From the NCBI RefSeq assembly GCF_013128195.2, contig NZ_CP053452.2, positions 744,001-808,000 on the forward strand: 64,000 nt of DNA. The letters are read 5' to 3'. Position 1 is the stretch's first letter. Each line of letters opens with the position of its first letter. The position numbers and the translations under genes are program-made. The notes below the pieces were generated by a model that did not search any database, had not been told where the DNA came from, and worked only from the letters and a program-made list of their open reading frames with translations. Shown here piece after piece: positions 27,526 through 36,601 of this stretch. Source of the DNA: Frigoriglobus tundricola. GTDB lineage: Bacteria; Planctomycetota; Planctomycetia; Gemmatales; Gemmataceae.

Positions 27526-27619
27526 GGTGGTGTCTTCTTAGCCTTGCACGAGTTACCGGAGGTATGGTAAGGGATTCCGCTTCTCGGTTGGCATTTGCTC
27601 CCACGGATTGAGATCCGTC

Positions 27620-27994
27620 ATGGACGACCTGAGCCGCTTCTGTTGCCTCAATGCCCATTGTCCCGACCATGGGAAACGGAACCACGGGAACCTGACCGTG
27701 CCGGCCCGTTATGGGCCGAACAAGACGCGGGTGCTCCGGTGCCGGACCTGCAAGGCCCGGTTCTCCGAGCGCAAGGGCACCCCACTGTTCGACGCCCGAC
27801 TGCCGGCCGCGCGGGTGACCGCGGTTCTGGCTCACGTGGCCGAAGGGATCGGGACCCGCAAGACCGCACGGCTCACCGGGGTTCATACCAATACGGTGAC
27901 CCGGTACATCCGACGGGCCGGCCAACATGCCCGCGCGTTGCACGACGAGCTCGTGGCTTTTTCCCCCGACGACCCGCGAAGTGCAGTTCGATGA
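27620..27994 (+). CDS. IS1-like InsA: zinc and helix-turn-helix DNA-binding protein
   Basis: 124 residues. A zinc-binding N-terminus (CCLNAHCPDHG and later RCRTCKARFSERKGT) is followed by a helix-turn-helix (GIGTRKTARLTGVHTNTVTRYI), as in InsA of IS1-type elements. It ends at a TGA within the sequence where the catalytic frame reads QFDEKW, so a frameshift is needed to make the fused transposase. Confidence 0.82.
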   Translation: MDDLSRFCCLNAHCPDHGKRNHGNLTVPARYGPNKTRVLRCRTCKARFSERKGTPLFDARLPAARVTAVLAHVAEGIGTRKTARLTGVHTNTVTRYIRRAGQHARALHDELVAFSPDDPRSAVR

Positions 27995-28727
27995 GAAGTG
28001 GGATTTCGTGGGCCGTAAGGAGAAGAACTGCGGCCCCGACGAGACCCGGCGCGGGGACTGCTGGGACCACGTGGCCCTCGATCCCGAGAGCCGATTGGTC
28101 GTGAGCCTGTTGGTCGGTAAGCGGACCGAGGACGCGACCCACGCCCTGGTCCGTGACTTCCACCGGCGCACCGGGGGCCGAGTGATGCGGCTCATGACGT
28201 CCGACGAGTACCCGGTGTACGCCTCGGCGATCCGGGACACCTACGGGCACTTGGTGACCCCGCCGCGAACCGGGCGACCCGGTCGGCCGCGCAAGGCCCA
28301 CCGGGTCATCCCGCCCGAGGTCACCTATGCGACCGTCCACAAGGAGCGGGAGAACAACCGGGTGGTGGCGGTGAGCACGCGGGTGGTGTTCGGGGCGGTG
28401 GTGGCGGTCACGGCCGCGCTACTCGCCTCGGCGGTGAGCACGGCGGTCAACACGTGCTTCGTGGAGCGACACAACGGGACGGACCGGAATCGGTGCAGCC
28501 GCAAGGTGCGCAAGAGCTATGGGTTCTCGAAGGACTGGGACACGCACCGTGCGGCCACCGCCTTCAGCTACTTCAGCTACAACTTCTGCTGGCCGGTCCG
28601 CACGCTCCGCCACAAGGGTGCCGACGGGCGCTGGCACCAGAGAACACCGGCAATGGCCGCGGGACTGACCGATCGGGTGTGGGCGCTATCCGAATGGTTG
28701 ACCCTGCCAGCGGTGCAATGCAGGTAG
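27927..28727 (+). CDS. IS1-like InsB: DDE transposase domain
   Basis: The +1 frame relative to InsA; useful sequence begins about 27,965 (TTREVQFDEKWDFVGRKEK). Catalytic residues are visible as D in QFDEKW, D in LMTSDEYPVY and E in CFVERHNGTDR, followed by the basic YGFSKDWDTHRAATAFSYF motif. The overlap holds a CTTTTTCCCCC run, a plausible slip site giving the fusion at LVAFSP/PTTREV. The protein as such has no ribosome-binding site and is probably made by frameshifting. Confidence 0.8.
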   Translation: MPARCTTSSWLFPPTTREVQFDEKWDFVGRKEKNCGPDETRRGDCWDHVALDPESRLVVSLLVGKRTEDATHALVRDFHRRTGGRVMRLMTSDEYPVYASAIRDTYGHLVTPPRTGRPGRPRKAHRVIPPEVTYATVHKERENNRVVAVSTRVVFGAVVAVTAALLASAVSTAVNTCFVERHNGTDRNRCSRKVRKSYGFSKDWDTHRAATAFSYFSYNFCWPVRTLRHKGADGRWHQRTPAMAAGLTDRVWALSEWLTLPAVQCR

Positions 28728-28736
28728 CCCACCACC

Positions 28737-28744
28737 CTACGCGC
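28737..28744 (+). repeat. Target-site duplication, right copy (CTACGCGC)
   Basis: Identical to 27518-27525; the fsr frame resumes here. Confidence 0.85.
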
Positions 28745-29944
28745 TCACCTATACCCAAATCGGGCTCATCACCCTCGCGTTCCAGTTGACCGCGTCGCTG
28801 TTGCAGCCGCTCGTCGGCGCGTTCACCGACCGCCGCCCCCAACCGTACTCGCTGACGGCCGGGATGGGCTTCAGCCTCGCCGGGCTGCTCCTGCTCTCGG
28901 TGGCGACCAACTTCCCGACCATTCTCCTGGCGGCGGCCCTGGTCGGGGTCGGGTCGTCGGTGTTTCACCCCGACGCGTCGCGGATGGCGCGGGCGGCGTC
29001 GGGCGGGCGGCACGGGTTCGCGCAGTCGCTGTTCCAGGTGGGCGGGAACGCCGGTTCGGCGCTGGGGCCGTTGCTGGCGGCGTTCATCGTGGTTCCCCAG
29101 GGGCAGGGGAGCATCGCGTGGTTCTCGATCGCGGCCGTGACCGCGATGCTCGTCCTGGTCCGGATCGGGCACTGGTACCGCGGCCACCTCGCGCGGCGCC
29201 CGGCGCGGGCACGAGCCCCCGGCGGCTACGGCCTGGCGCGCTGGCGCGTCGGGGTTGCGATGGCCATTCTGCTGGGACTGGTGTTCTCGAAGAACTTCTA
29301 CCTGGCGAGTTTGACCAACTACTACACGTTCTACCTGATCGAGACCTTCGGCGTGTCCGTGCGGTCCGCGCAGCTCCACTTGTTCGTGTTCCTCGGTGCG
29401 GTCGCGGCGGGGACACTCGCCGGCGGCCCGGTCGGGGACCGCATCGGCTTCAAAGCGGTCATCTGGGTGTCGATCCTGGGGGTGCTGCCGTTCACCCTGA
29501 TTCTGCCCCACGCCAGTCTGTTCTGGACGACGGTGCTCACGATCCCCATCGGGCTGATCCTGGCGTCCGCGTTTTCGGCGATCGTGGTGTACGCACAGGA
29601 ACTCCTGCCGAGCCGGGTCGGCACGGTGGCCGGGCTGTTCTTCGGGTTCGCGTTCGGGATGGGCGCGCTGGGCGCGGCGGCGCTGGGGCGACTGGCGGAC
29701 GAGACCGACATCGCTCACGTGTACCGGGTGTGCTCGTTCCTGCCGCTGATCGGGCTCCTCACGGCCTTTTTGCCCAACCTCCAGAAGAAAGCGTGAACCC
29801 GGAACCGGGCGCTCGGGGAACACGTGATCGTCGCCTTCAACCGCTGGGTGATGACCGGCGAGATGTGACTCGGAGTCGCCGAAAAGCACTTTGCCGCCCA
29901 GAAAAAATTGGGCGCGTTCAGATTTGGGCGGTCCGTCAAATACG

Positions 29945-29979
29945 AGCGGCCCATCAATCCAGGTGAGTGATGGGCCGCT
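29945..29979 (-). terminator. Hairpin downstream of the tRNA fragment
   Basis: A perfect 12-bp stem (29945-29956 with 29968-29979), loop of 11, immediately 3' of the tRNA fragment on the minus strand; also placed to stop fsr transcription. Confidence 0.6.
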
Positions 29980-29985
29980 TACGAG

Positions 29986-30013
29986 TTGGGGATCTAGGAT
30001 TCGAACCTAGTTC
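29986..30013 (-). other. tRNA (or tmRNA) 3' fragment, probable integration scar
   Basis: On the minus strand this reads a perfect T-arm (5-bp stem CTAGG/CCTAG around TTCGAAT) followed by an acceptor 3' strand ATCCCCAA. No matching 5' acceptor (TTGGGGAT), D-arm or anticodon arm occurs within 100 bases on the 5' side. A lone 3' end is what site-specific integration into a tRNA leaves at the far end of the element. By its orientation the element lies to the right, and the intact gene would be at the other border. Confidence 0.7.
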
Positions 30014-30349
30014 CAGCGACATTTGGGCCGCGTTTCGGTCGCATCGCTGCCGCGTTGAACTCTCTTCATCCGTAGGGTTTTGCGTCACGGATCAGGCTTC
30101 ATTGACAATGATAGCGCGTTGGGCTCGCATGGGCAATGCTGCCCACCCTGTGCCCACCCGAAAATGTGAAAAGTCAAAGCCGACAACGGAGGCCTCCCAT
30201 ACCCAAGCGATTTCCGGGCAGTGAGATGCGGTCGCCTCGTCACAATACCTGCCGGTTTTTCCACAGATCCTCCCGCCACGGGCGTTAACAGGGTGTCAGA
30301 AGTGGTCGAACACGACCAAATCCGAACACCGAACAACGGAGGATTAGCC
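30014..30349. other. Gene-free left border of the accessory region
   Basis: About 335 bases next to the tRNA fragment. No supported gene; a short minus-strand frame ending near 30,085 could be a relic of an integrase tail, but nothing in it is recognisable. Confidence 0.35.
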
Positions 30350-30658
30350 GTGACAACTGTGCTCCAACTCAAGACTGATGCGTTAGCGACCGCAGCGACG
30401 CTGAGCGGGTTCCTTTGGTCCTGGCTTCTGGGACCGGATTTGGCGACGCTCGAACAGATGGAGAATGCTTTCATGGCGCTGCCAACAATCGTCGAAGCCC
30501 TTCCCCCAACTGTCGCCGACACGGCACTGATGTGCTACTTGCGGAATCGGGTGAAGTCGAGCCAAGAGTTGAAGGAGAGCGGTAACTTCGCCACCGCTGC
30601 TTACCAACTTCGGGAGATGCACCTCAAACTGACGAGGTTGGCGCGGGAAACTGCCTGA
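30350..30658 (+). CDS. Small helical protein, unknown function
   Basis: 102 residues from a GTG with GGAGGA seven bases upstream. The N-terminal half is moderately hydrophobic (LATAATLSGFLWSWLLG), the C-terminal half charged and helical (RVKSSQELKESGNFATAAYQ, then LREMHLKLTRLARE). No family is recognised. It is convergent with the Sel1-repeat gene and shares its terminator. Confidence 0.55.
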   Translation: MTTVLQLKTDALATAATLSGFLWSWLLGPDLATLEQMENAFMALPTIVEALPPTVADTALMCYLRNRVKSSQELKESGNFATAAYQLREMHLKLTRLARETA

Positions 30659-30677
30659 CGCTGAGTGCGAACGAAAC

Positions 30678-30706
30678 CGGCCCGGCCACAAGAGGTGGCC
30701 GGGCCG
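30678..30706. terminator. Two-way terminator between convergent genes
   Basis: A perfect 12-bp stem (30678-30689 with 30695-30706), loop AAGAG; 20 bases after one stop and 31 bases after the other. Confidence 0.75.
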
Positions 30707-30736
30707 TCGCTTCATCAGTTGGTGTCCGTGCCGTGA

Positions 30737-31309
30737 TCACTCTTTCCCGAGTCGCTCCAAGGTTTTTTTCGCGTCTGCATTGCCAACTGCGGCCGACTTG
30801 CGGAACCACCGCAGTGCTTCGGCCCGATCCATCTTCACGCCGGTCCCGTCGTAGTAGCACCACCCCACGTCGTGCATGGCGGCCGAATCTCCGCCATCTG
30901 CGCCCTTAAGGAACCACTTTACCGCTTCCACGGCGTTCTTCGTCACTCCCTGCCCTTCGAGGTAGCACGTCCCGAGGGCGGCCATCGCTCCGGCATCCCC
31001 CAGGTCGGCGGCTTTCTGGAACAGCTGCGCCCCTTCCTTGGCGTTGCGTTCCACGAGGTCTCCGTCGAGGTAGATCGCGGCCAAGGAGGCCATCGCTCGC
31101 GTGTAGCCCGAGTCTGCGGACTTCCGAATCAGTGTGATCCCACGCTCTGGATTCTTCTCGACACCGTGCCCGAAGGCGTAACACCACCCCAGGTCGCTAA
31201 GCCCTACAACGTTCCCCAGGTCAGTAGCCCGCTGGTACAGTTTGGCGGCCTTGGCTTGATCCTTCTGGACCCCGGACCCGTACTGATACCGCCTGCCTAG
31301 TTCGGTCAA
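30737..31309 (-). CDS. Sel1-repeat protein, 5' end probably lost
   Basis: About 190 residues of five Sel1-like repeats (for example LGWCYAFGHGVEKNPERGI, LGTCYLEGQGVTKNAVEAV, VGWCYYDGTGVKMDRAEAL). It starts in mid-repeat at a TTG without a ribosome-binding site or signal peptide; the open frame runs back to a stop near 31,367 with no better start. Sel1 proteins normally have an N-terminal region, so the 5' end was probably removed when the neighbouring IS630-type element arrived. The repeats bind proteins; target unknown. Confidence 0.65.
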   Translation of the reverse strand: MTELGRRYQYGSGVQKDQAKAAKLYQRATDLGNVVGLSDLGWCYAFGHGVEKNPERGITLIRKSADSGYTRAMASLAAIYLDGDLVERNAKEGAQLFQKAADLGDAGAMAALGTCYLEGQGVTKNAVEAVKWFLKGADGGDSAAMHDVGWCYYDGTGVKMDRAEALRWFRKSAAVGNADAKKTLERLGKE

Positions 31310-31457
31310 CTTACGATTGGTTCGCCGGATCCTGCTGTCGCAACTCGAGCCGATTGACAGTAAGGGCTATCTACAGAGCCGACGCATGAACGCCACCGAC
31401 CGATCCGCAGGGAAGCATAGCTATTTATTCGGTTGGTGTGTCTGTTGCACACTCGGC

Positions 31458-32426
31458 ATGAGGAATGAAGGGCCGGCCGCCGAGAAGAAACGGCCGCCGA
31501 GTTGAAGGCGCGCCACATAACCGCCGTCGGGCGGCTGGACAACGGCTGGACGCAAAAGGACGTGGCCGCGTTTCTTGGCGTCCACCCTGTCACCGTGGCC
31601 AAGTGGGTCGCCAGGCAAGCGCGCCGACCAGGACAATAGGCTGAGGGCCAAGCCTACGCCTGGACGGTCCCGCTCTCTGACCAACGAGCAGGAGCGGAAA
31701 ATGCTCGGCTGACTGGCCGAGCCGCCAACCCCACACGGCTTTACCACCGACCTGTGGACCGCGCGTCGGGTAGCGAATCTGATCCACACCAAGCTCGGCG
31801 TGCGGTTCCATCTGAACCACCTGCGGGAGTGGCTGACCAAACGCAACTACACCCCCGCAGAACCGACCCTAAGAGCGCGGCAACCTGACCAAGCGACCAT
31901 TGACCGGTGGGTAGCCGAGGACGAGCCGAGGATTCAAAAAAGGCGAGTGAGGAACAGGCGCAGCTCGTCCTGATCGATGACACCTGCCTGTTCCTCAATC
32001 TGTTGGTGCGTCGGAGTTGGGCGCGACGCGGGCGCCCGGCGGTGATCGGCGGGGGCGGCGAGCACCGGAACAAGGTGTCGGTGATCGGCGCCGTGAGCGT
32101 CTCGCCCCGCACCCGCCGATTGGGGTTCTCCTTCTACACCCGTGCCGATGGCTTCTTTGGCGCGGCCGAGGTCGTCGGTTCTTGCGGTACCTGCTCAGGT
32201 CGCTGGTGGGGAAGGTGATCGTGGCATAAGACGGTGGAACCAACCACAAGGGGCCGGCGCTGCGGGGTTCCTGGCGCGGAACCGGCGGCTGTGGCTGGAG
32301 CGCCTACCGCCCTACACCCCGGAGTTGAACCCGGTCGAGCAGGTGTGGAGTCGGTTGAAGTACGGTCAGTGGGCGAACGTCGTCCCAGATGACTTGAGCG
32401 CGCTGGACGACGAGGTCATCGATTGA
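31458..32426 (+). pseudogene. IS630-type transposase, broken by several stops and frameshifts
   Basis: Pieces of one transposase follow in order across three frames: an ATG start with MRNEGPAAEKKR; a helix-turn-helix (NGWTQKDVAAFLGVHPVTVA, then KWV); PPTPHGFTTDLWTARRVANL and GVRFHLNHLREWL; the first catalytic Asp region LVLIDDTCLFLN; and the C-terminal TPELNPVEQVWSRLK with its Asn and Glu. At least four disruptions separate them, so it cannot be active. Terminal repeats were not identified. Confidence 0.78.
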
Positions 32427-32548
32427 TTCACATGCGGTGCGATCCCAAGTTGCTGAGGGCGCTCGGTGACGGTTCGAAATTGCCAGAGTCTGTAAGCGTC
32501 CTTATAGGCTCAATTTCCAAGGTCATTCTTTGCAAGGTTTACGACAAT

Positions 32549-35356
32549 ATGTCTATTCAATATCCAGTTCCGAGTGTGCGTTTTTCTCTAACGAATCTCC
32601 GTATCTATTTCCGGTCGCAGCGAAATGTAGCAACCGGTCCTTCTCTCGGCGAGTTTGAGTTATCAGTGCCGAAGCTGTCAGGTCAAGGGGGAACAATGAT
32701 CGGTCTGGCCGGACGATCCGGCGAAGGGAAATCTACACTACTGCATGTCCTCGGCACGTTACTGGTTCCGCCAACTGCCGATAACTCGGGGTTTCAGATT
32801 GCCTATCAGTTTCCCGGTGAAATCGACCCAGGGTTTGTCTACGACCTGCGTTCACATGATGCGTCTGTGCAAAAACTGCGCAATACTGCGTTCGGTTTTG
32901 TGTTCCAGCAACATTTTAACTTACCGTGCATGTCTACAGTCGCCAATGTTGCCTTGCCGCATCTGTTGCGGCCGTCTTTTAGCTGGAAACTCGCTCAACC
33001 TCGTTGCCGCTCGCTGTTGACTCATCTAAAACTTGACGACGTACATTACAATAAGTACCCTGCCGAACTAAGCGGCGGCATGAACCAGCGGGTGGCCATA
33101 GGCCGGGCGCTTATGCACCAACCTCCTTTTCTGTTCGCGGACGAGCCTACTGCGAGTCTGGACGCAGGCCTGAAGACCACTGTCTTAACACTCCTCCGCA
33201 AGCACGCAGACCTCGGAGCATGTGTCATTATTGTCAGTCATGAATTAGGCGACCTCGCGCGATACTGCGATAGAATTCTCGTCGTCGGAGGAGGGCAACT
33301 CCGCTTTCCATTCCGCGACCCAGACTCGGATCAGGATTCTGCACTGCCAGCGCTGCCTGAGTTGCCGTCTGTCGAATCGAGTCAACCGCGATTTCGTAAT
33401 GACGAGGCGGTTCGCCATGTATTGCAAACCATCACCCCTCACATTTGGTCAGAACCCTCATCTTCTCCACCTTCAACTGATCATAAATCTGTCTGTAACG
33501 GCGTTGATTCGGCCCTAACCGTACCGGCCTCGCTGTCGCCGCATCATGGCGGACGCCCTGCGATGCGAAAAAACATTTGGGCCTTCGCATTTCGCGAGGT
33601 CTGGGGGCGACGTCATCGCATGGCTCATCTAATGACCGCGGTGATGGTGGTCCTGGGCACTGCCGTTTTCACTTACCTCGCAGACCTCAGTCGGGGCGTC
33701 GTTTCCTACATAAAAAATCGAGACCTATCAGCCCCGGACGAATTCATCAACCGGATTTATGTGGATGCCTCGTCAAACAAGAATCGACTCACAGATACTC
33801 AAGCTCAATTCCTTTCTGACATTAAAGGACTGAGAGCCCCGCCTACTTTTTATCAGTCGGGAGAGGCCATTTATTTTTTGCCACCGATGCGAACGAATCG
33901 AAACGACGCAGTTCGCGCAGAGGTGGTCTCCGTTCCCATTGGCGATGACGCCTTGAAATCTGTTCATCTACACGACCGGCAGATCGCTCGACTTGGCGTT
34001 TGCTATCTTACGGGTGGTCCATTTCTCATAAACGACCGTGATCGTGCAGGTATCATTGTATCGCGGCGATTCCTTCGCACTCGTTACTGGAATATCGACG
34101 ATGAAGATCGTCCGGCTTCAGGCATCCCAGATCCAGAGACATTTCCATCATACTTGATAGTTCAACTGCCGGGTGGTGGTCGTTGGGATCCACCTGGATT
34201 CAATGGTCGCGTTAAAATTCCAATTAATGGCGTATTTGAATATCCAGCACCAATCATTGCCACCGCGCCAGCCGGCAAAGAGCAATATCTTCCTGGCATG
34301 TTCGTTCCCGAAGGCTTTTATCGTCGACTTTCAACGTGGGATCCGTCATTTCCGCTCGTCTACCCTTCAGTTGAAGGTCATGAGTTAGTTGCTGATTACC
34401 AGCTGGTGCGGCAAATCACATTTTCTATCCCTAAAGCCGCAGATGCTAGCTGGTCCAAGACGGAATCCCGCGGCTGGTACTATCTGCGACACATATTCCG
34501 TGATGTTCCGCTCAACCCCATGCAGACCCAAGACGGCTCATTGCAAGTCACGCTCGCGTTTGACCAATCAGAGCATCGGGTTGCTCCAGAAGGCTTTGAA
34601 AAAACGCCTGAATCGAACAAACTGCGAAAGATTATTGAAGAAGATGCAAAAGGTGGCCCAGCAAAGGTGTCTTATGACACTATCAGCGCCCAATCAATTG
34701 CTCGAAACCTGCCGCCGCTTGACACCTTGCCACCACAATACACGAGGGTGTTACTGCGATTCACTGACATGCACGATGTCCCGCCTGCCTTGGACTCGAT
34801 CCGCCAGAAATACGGGCGCGAGATGGAAAGCGAAGCGCCATTTGCAGAAGCCATAAGCAAGTTTAGTAATATTGAAAAACTCATGAGCATTCTTTCTTTA
34901 TCAATTTTCATTCTATTTGTCACAATGTTAACTTATGTATGTGTAACGACTGCGTTCCAGCACGTATTGAAAAAGACAAGTGATATTGGCATTCTGCGCG
35001 TGCATGGTATGTCGCCAGTCTCCATTGCTCTCGTTTACCTCGTTGAGCTGGCGATGCTTATTTGCCCAGCTGCGATCGCTGGACTGATCCTTGCCACAGC
35101 CTGTGCCTGGTTAACTAACGACACGGTCGCCACCTGGGTTGGTGGCATTGGCACACCCAAGTCCTTACTCGACAGTAATCTCGCCACTAGCTCGCCGGCT
35201 GTGTTCGCATCTTTACAAGAGGGATGGCTGAGAAGCATCTTGAATCTCCTGATTCTCTCTACCTGCGTCTTCTCAGTAGTCAGTGCTACTACGCTATTCA
35301 CTGTCCGCCTTATTCGCCGAAAGCAGATTGTTCAGTGCTTACGCGGAGGTGAATAG
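32549..35356 (+). CDS. Fused ABC-transporter ATPase and FtsX/MacB-like permease
   Basis: 935 residues from the ATG at 32549; no ribosome-binding site is obvious and a longer in-frame start at 32423 would run through IS630 remains. The N-terminal ATPase has Walker A GRSGEGKST (55-63), Q-loop region FVFQQHFNLP, signature ELSGGMNQRV and Walker B FLFADEPTASLD. A linker leads to a permease with one helix near residue 355, a large extracytoplasmic domain (~380-770) and three C-terminal helices, the layout of MacB/LolCDE-type exporters. GC content is about 50%, far below the backbone, and codon use differs, so it is probably imported. No adaptor gene is adjacent. Confidence 0.82.
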   Translation: MSIQYPVPSVRFSLTNLRIYFRSQRNVATGPSLGEFELSVPKLSGQGGTMIGLAGRSGEGKSTLLHVLGTLLVPPTADNSGFQIAYQFPGEIDPGFVYDLRSHDASVQKLRNTAFGFVFQQHFNLPCMSTVANVALPHLLRPSFSWKLAQPRCRSLLTHLKLDDVHYNKYPAELSGGMNQRVAIGRALMHQPPFLFADEPTASLDAGLKTTVLTLLRKHADLGACVIIVSHELGDLARYCDRILVVGGGQLRFPFRDPDSDQDSALPALPELPSVESSQPRFRNDEAVRHVLQTITPHIWSEPSSSPPSTDHKSVCNGVDSALTVPASLSPHHGGRPAMRKNIWAFAFREVWGRRHRMAHLMTAVMVVLGTAVFTYLADLSRGVVSYIKNRDLSAPDEFINRIYVDASSNKNRLTDTQAQFLSDIKGLRAPPTFYQSGEAIYFLPPMRTNRNDAVRAEVVSVPIGDDALKSVHLHDRQIARLGVCYLTGGPFLINDRDRAGIIVSRRFLRTRYWNIDDEDRPASGIPDPETFPSYLIVQLPGGGRWDPPGFNGRVKIPINGVFEYPAPIIATAPAGKEQYLPGMFVPEGFYRRLSTWDPSFPLVYPSVEGHELVADYQLVRQITFSIPKAADASWSKTESRGWYYLRHIFRDVPLNPMQTQDGSLQVTLAFDQSEHRVAPEGFEKTPESNKLRKIIEEDAKGGPAKVSYDTISAQSIARNLPPLDTLPPQYTRVLLRFTDMHDVPPALDSIRQKYGREMESEAPFAEAISKFSNIEKLMSILSLSIFILFVTMLTYVCVTTAFQHVLKKTSDIGILRVHGMSPVSIALVYLVELAMLICPAAIAGLILATACAWLTNDTVATWVGGIGTPKSLLDSNLATSSPAVFASLQEGWLRSILNLLILSTCVFSVVSATTLFTVRLIRRKQIVQCLRGGE

Positions 35357-35497
35357 CTGCCGCGGTAATAATCGATCACTCCGGCTTTCAGCAATTAATG
35401 TATATAATATATATACTTAACGGAACGTTTAAATATTTTTATATTATTGCGCTACGGGATGTGATATTATTGATATACCAGTTAACATTATATTATC
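35357..35497 (+). promoter_or_regulatory. AT-rich spacer, likely promoter region
   Basis: About 75% A+T, with alternating runs such as TATATAATATATATA near 35,400 and TATATTATTG near 35,440. It is unlike anything else in the window and sits directly before the ankyrin gene. Several TATAAT-like hexamers occur, so no single promoter can be chosen. Confidence 0.4.
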
Positions 35498-36601
35498 ATG
35501 AACATGCAAAATCGACCTCCGCTACGACAGAAAAAGACTACAGATATTCCGCTTGATCCCCCATTAATCGCGACTACGTTCGATGCCAGTTCTTCTGACC
35601 ACACTCTGCCCTCAACACCGCCAATTTCTACACCAATTCAGCAGCAAGCCGTACTTGACAATCGTCTTTATCGAGCAGCTAGGGACGGGGGTGATGTTCA
35701 ACACCTTATCGATCAGGGGGCAAACCCCAACTGGGCTCATCCCGTTGATGCCAAGACTGCGATTATGCTCGCAGCAAGCCAGGGTAACGGACGTTCAGTC
35801 ATCGTTCGTCAGTTGATTGCGGCGGGTGCGAACGTAGATGCGACAGACGAAGAAGGTATGACGGCGCTCCATCATGCCGCATACAAATTTATTGGTGGCA
35901 CTGATATAGGAGGTGTAGAGGTAACCTTTGATCCGGATCAACTAAGCACCGCCACCCAGCTTCTTGCGAAAGACCCTCGCCTAGTTCGCGTCAAAACACT
36001 TGCCACCGCCTCATCGCCAAACCAAAGCGTAACAGCTCTTGAAATAGCGTACCGTAGAAACCCAGATTCACCAATGACAGTTTTGCTCCAGCAGGCGGAA
36101 GACCTGTTGGCTGCGCAAGAAAAACCGAAGACCACGGGAACAGCTCTCAGTCCGAACTTCCGTCCAAATCCCATCACCCCCTCACCTCCGGCGACCTCAC
36201 CCACGCCTGCCGTCAATGGCTTTCCTAGTGCTCAGGCGAACTGGCTGGCGCCAGCCATTGCGGGTCTGGGGTCGCTCCTCGGTGTTTTATGGGCCGATTT
36301 CAGCATCGTCAGTATCCTGTGCGCACTCGCGGTCACCGGAGGCACGGCAATCATTAGCCAGGCCGTCACACACACCGGTTTTTTCGCTCCGGTCACGCCC
36401 GCCAGCACGACTCGATTAGCGGCTTTCCTTCAAATCTCTGCAACAGGGCAAGCTGTCTGTCAAGGCACTATTCCTGATCAGGACTTGCCAGAATGTCGGT
36501 TGCCACTGACGCAGTCCAACTCTTCCTCGAGCTTTCTCTCCTCCGCATCGAGCAACGCCAACCTTCCCCGAATCCGAGCAGCCCTTACTCACAAGATTTG
36601 A
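35498..36601 (+). CDS. Ankyrin-repeat protein with C-terminal membrane segments
   Basis: 367 residues. A Pro/Thr/Ser-rich start (1-50) leads into ankyrin repeats (RLYRAARDGGDVQHLIDQGA; IMLAASQGNGRSVIVRQLIA, AGANVDATDEEGMTALHHAA), then a Pro-rich linker (about 205-245), a hydrophobic stretch with likely two helices (WLAPAIAGLGSLLGVLWADF and SIVSILCALAVTGGTAIISQ) and a Ser-rich tail. Low GC and codon use match the ABC gene 140 bases upstream, so the two probably arrived together. Ankyrin repeats bind proteins; the partner may be the transporter. Confidence 0.7.
   Translation: MNMQNRPPLRQKKTTDIPLDPPLIATTFDASSSDHTLPSTPPISTPIQQQAVLDNRLYRAARDGGDVQHLIDQGANPNWAHPVDAKTAIMLAASQGNGRSVIVRQLIAAGANVDATDEEGMTALHHAAYKFIGGTDIGGVEVTFDPDQLSTATQLLAKDPRLVRVKTLATASSPNQSVTALEIAYRRNPDSPMTVLLQQAEDLLAAQEKPKTTGTALSPNFRPNPITPSPPATSPTPAVNGFPSAQANWLAPAIAGLGSLLGVLWADFSIVSILCALAVTGGTAIISQAVTHTGFFAPVTPASTTRLAAFLQISATGQAVCQGTIPDQDLPECRLPLTQSNSSSSFLSSASSNANLPRIRAALTHKI

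Larger units (their letters stand above)
27526..28736 (+). mobile_element. IS1-like insertion sequence, 1211 bp
   Basis: Bounded by an 8-bp target duplication and by imperfect terminal inverted repeats beginning GGTGGTG at both ends (the outer 7 bases match, then scattered matches including TTGCA/ATTGCA about 20 bases in). It contains two overlapping transposase frames. Clean ends inside fsr indicate one fairly recent insertion. Confidence 0.88.
27363..29796 (+). pseudogene. fsr: Fosmidomycin-resistance-type MFS exporter, split by an IS
   Basis: Codons 27363-27521 encode the N-terminus with LVALSVSHLLNDTIQSLIAA and YPILKDTY; after the insertion and one copy of the target duplication the same frame resumes at 28741 with ALTYTQIGLITLAFQLTA and continues through GVGSSVFHPDASRMARAASG, FQVGGNAGSALGPLLAAF and the C-terminal helices to 29796. 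Removing the IS and one target copy restores about 404 residues with Fsr-family signatures at the expected places. Interruption comes after the first helix, so function should be lost unless a downstream start gives a partial protein. Confidence 0.88.

Noticed and set aside
29986..30080. Intact tRNA gene on the minus strand
   Set aside because: Only T-arm and acceptor 3' strand are present; no anticodon arm, D-arm or matching 5' acceptor could be found.
30085..30349. Integrase C-terminal remnant next to the tRNA fragment
   Set aside because: Such a gene would be expected there, but neither frame shows a catalytic Tyr or HxxR motif, so it cannot be supported.
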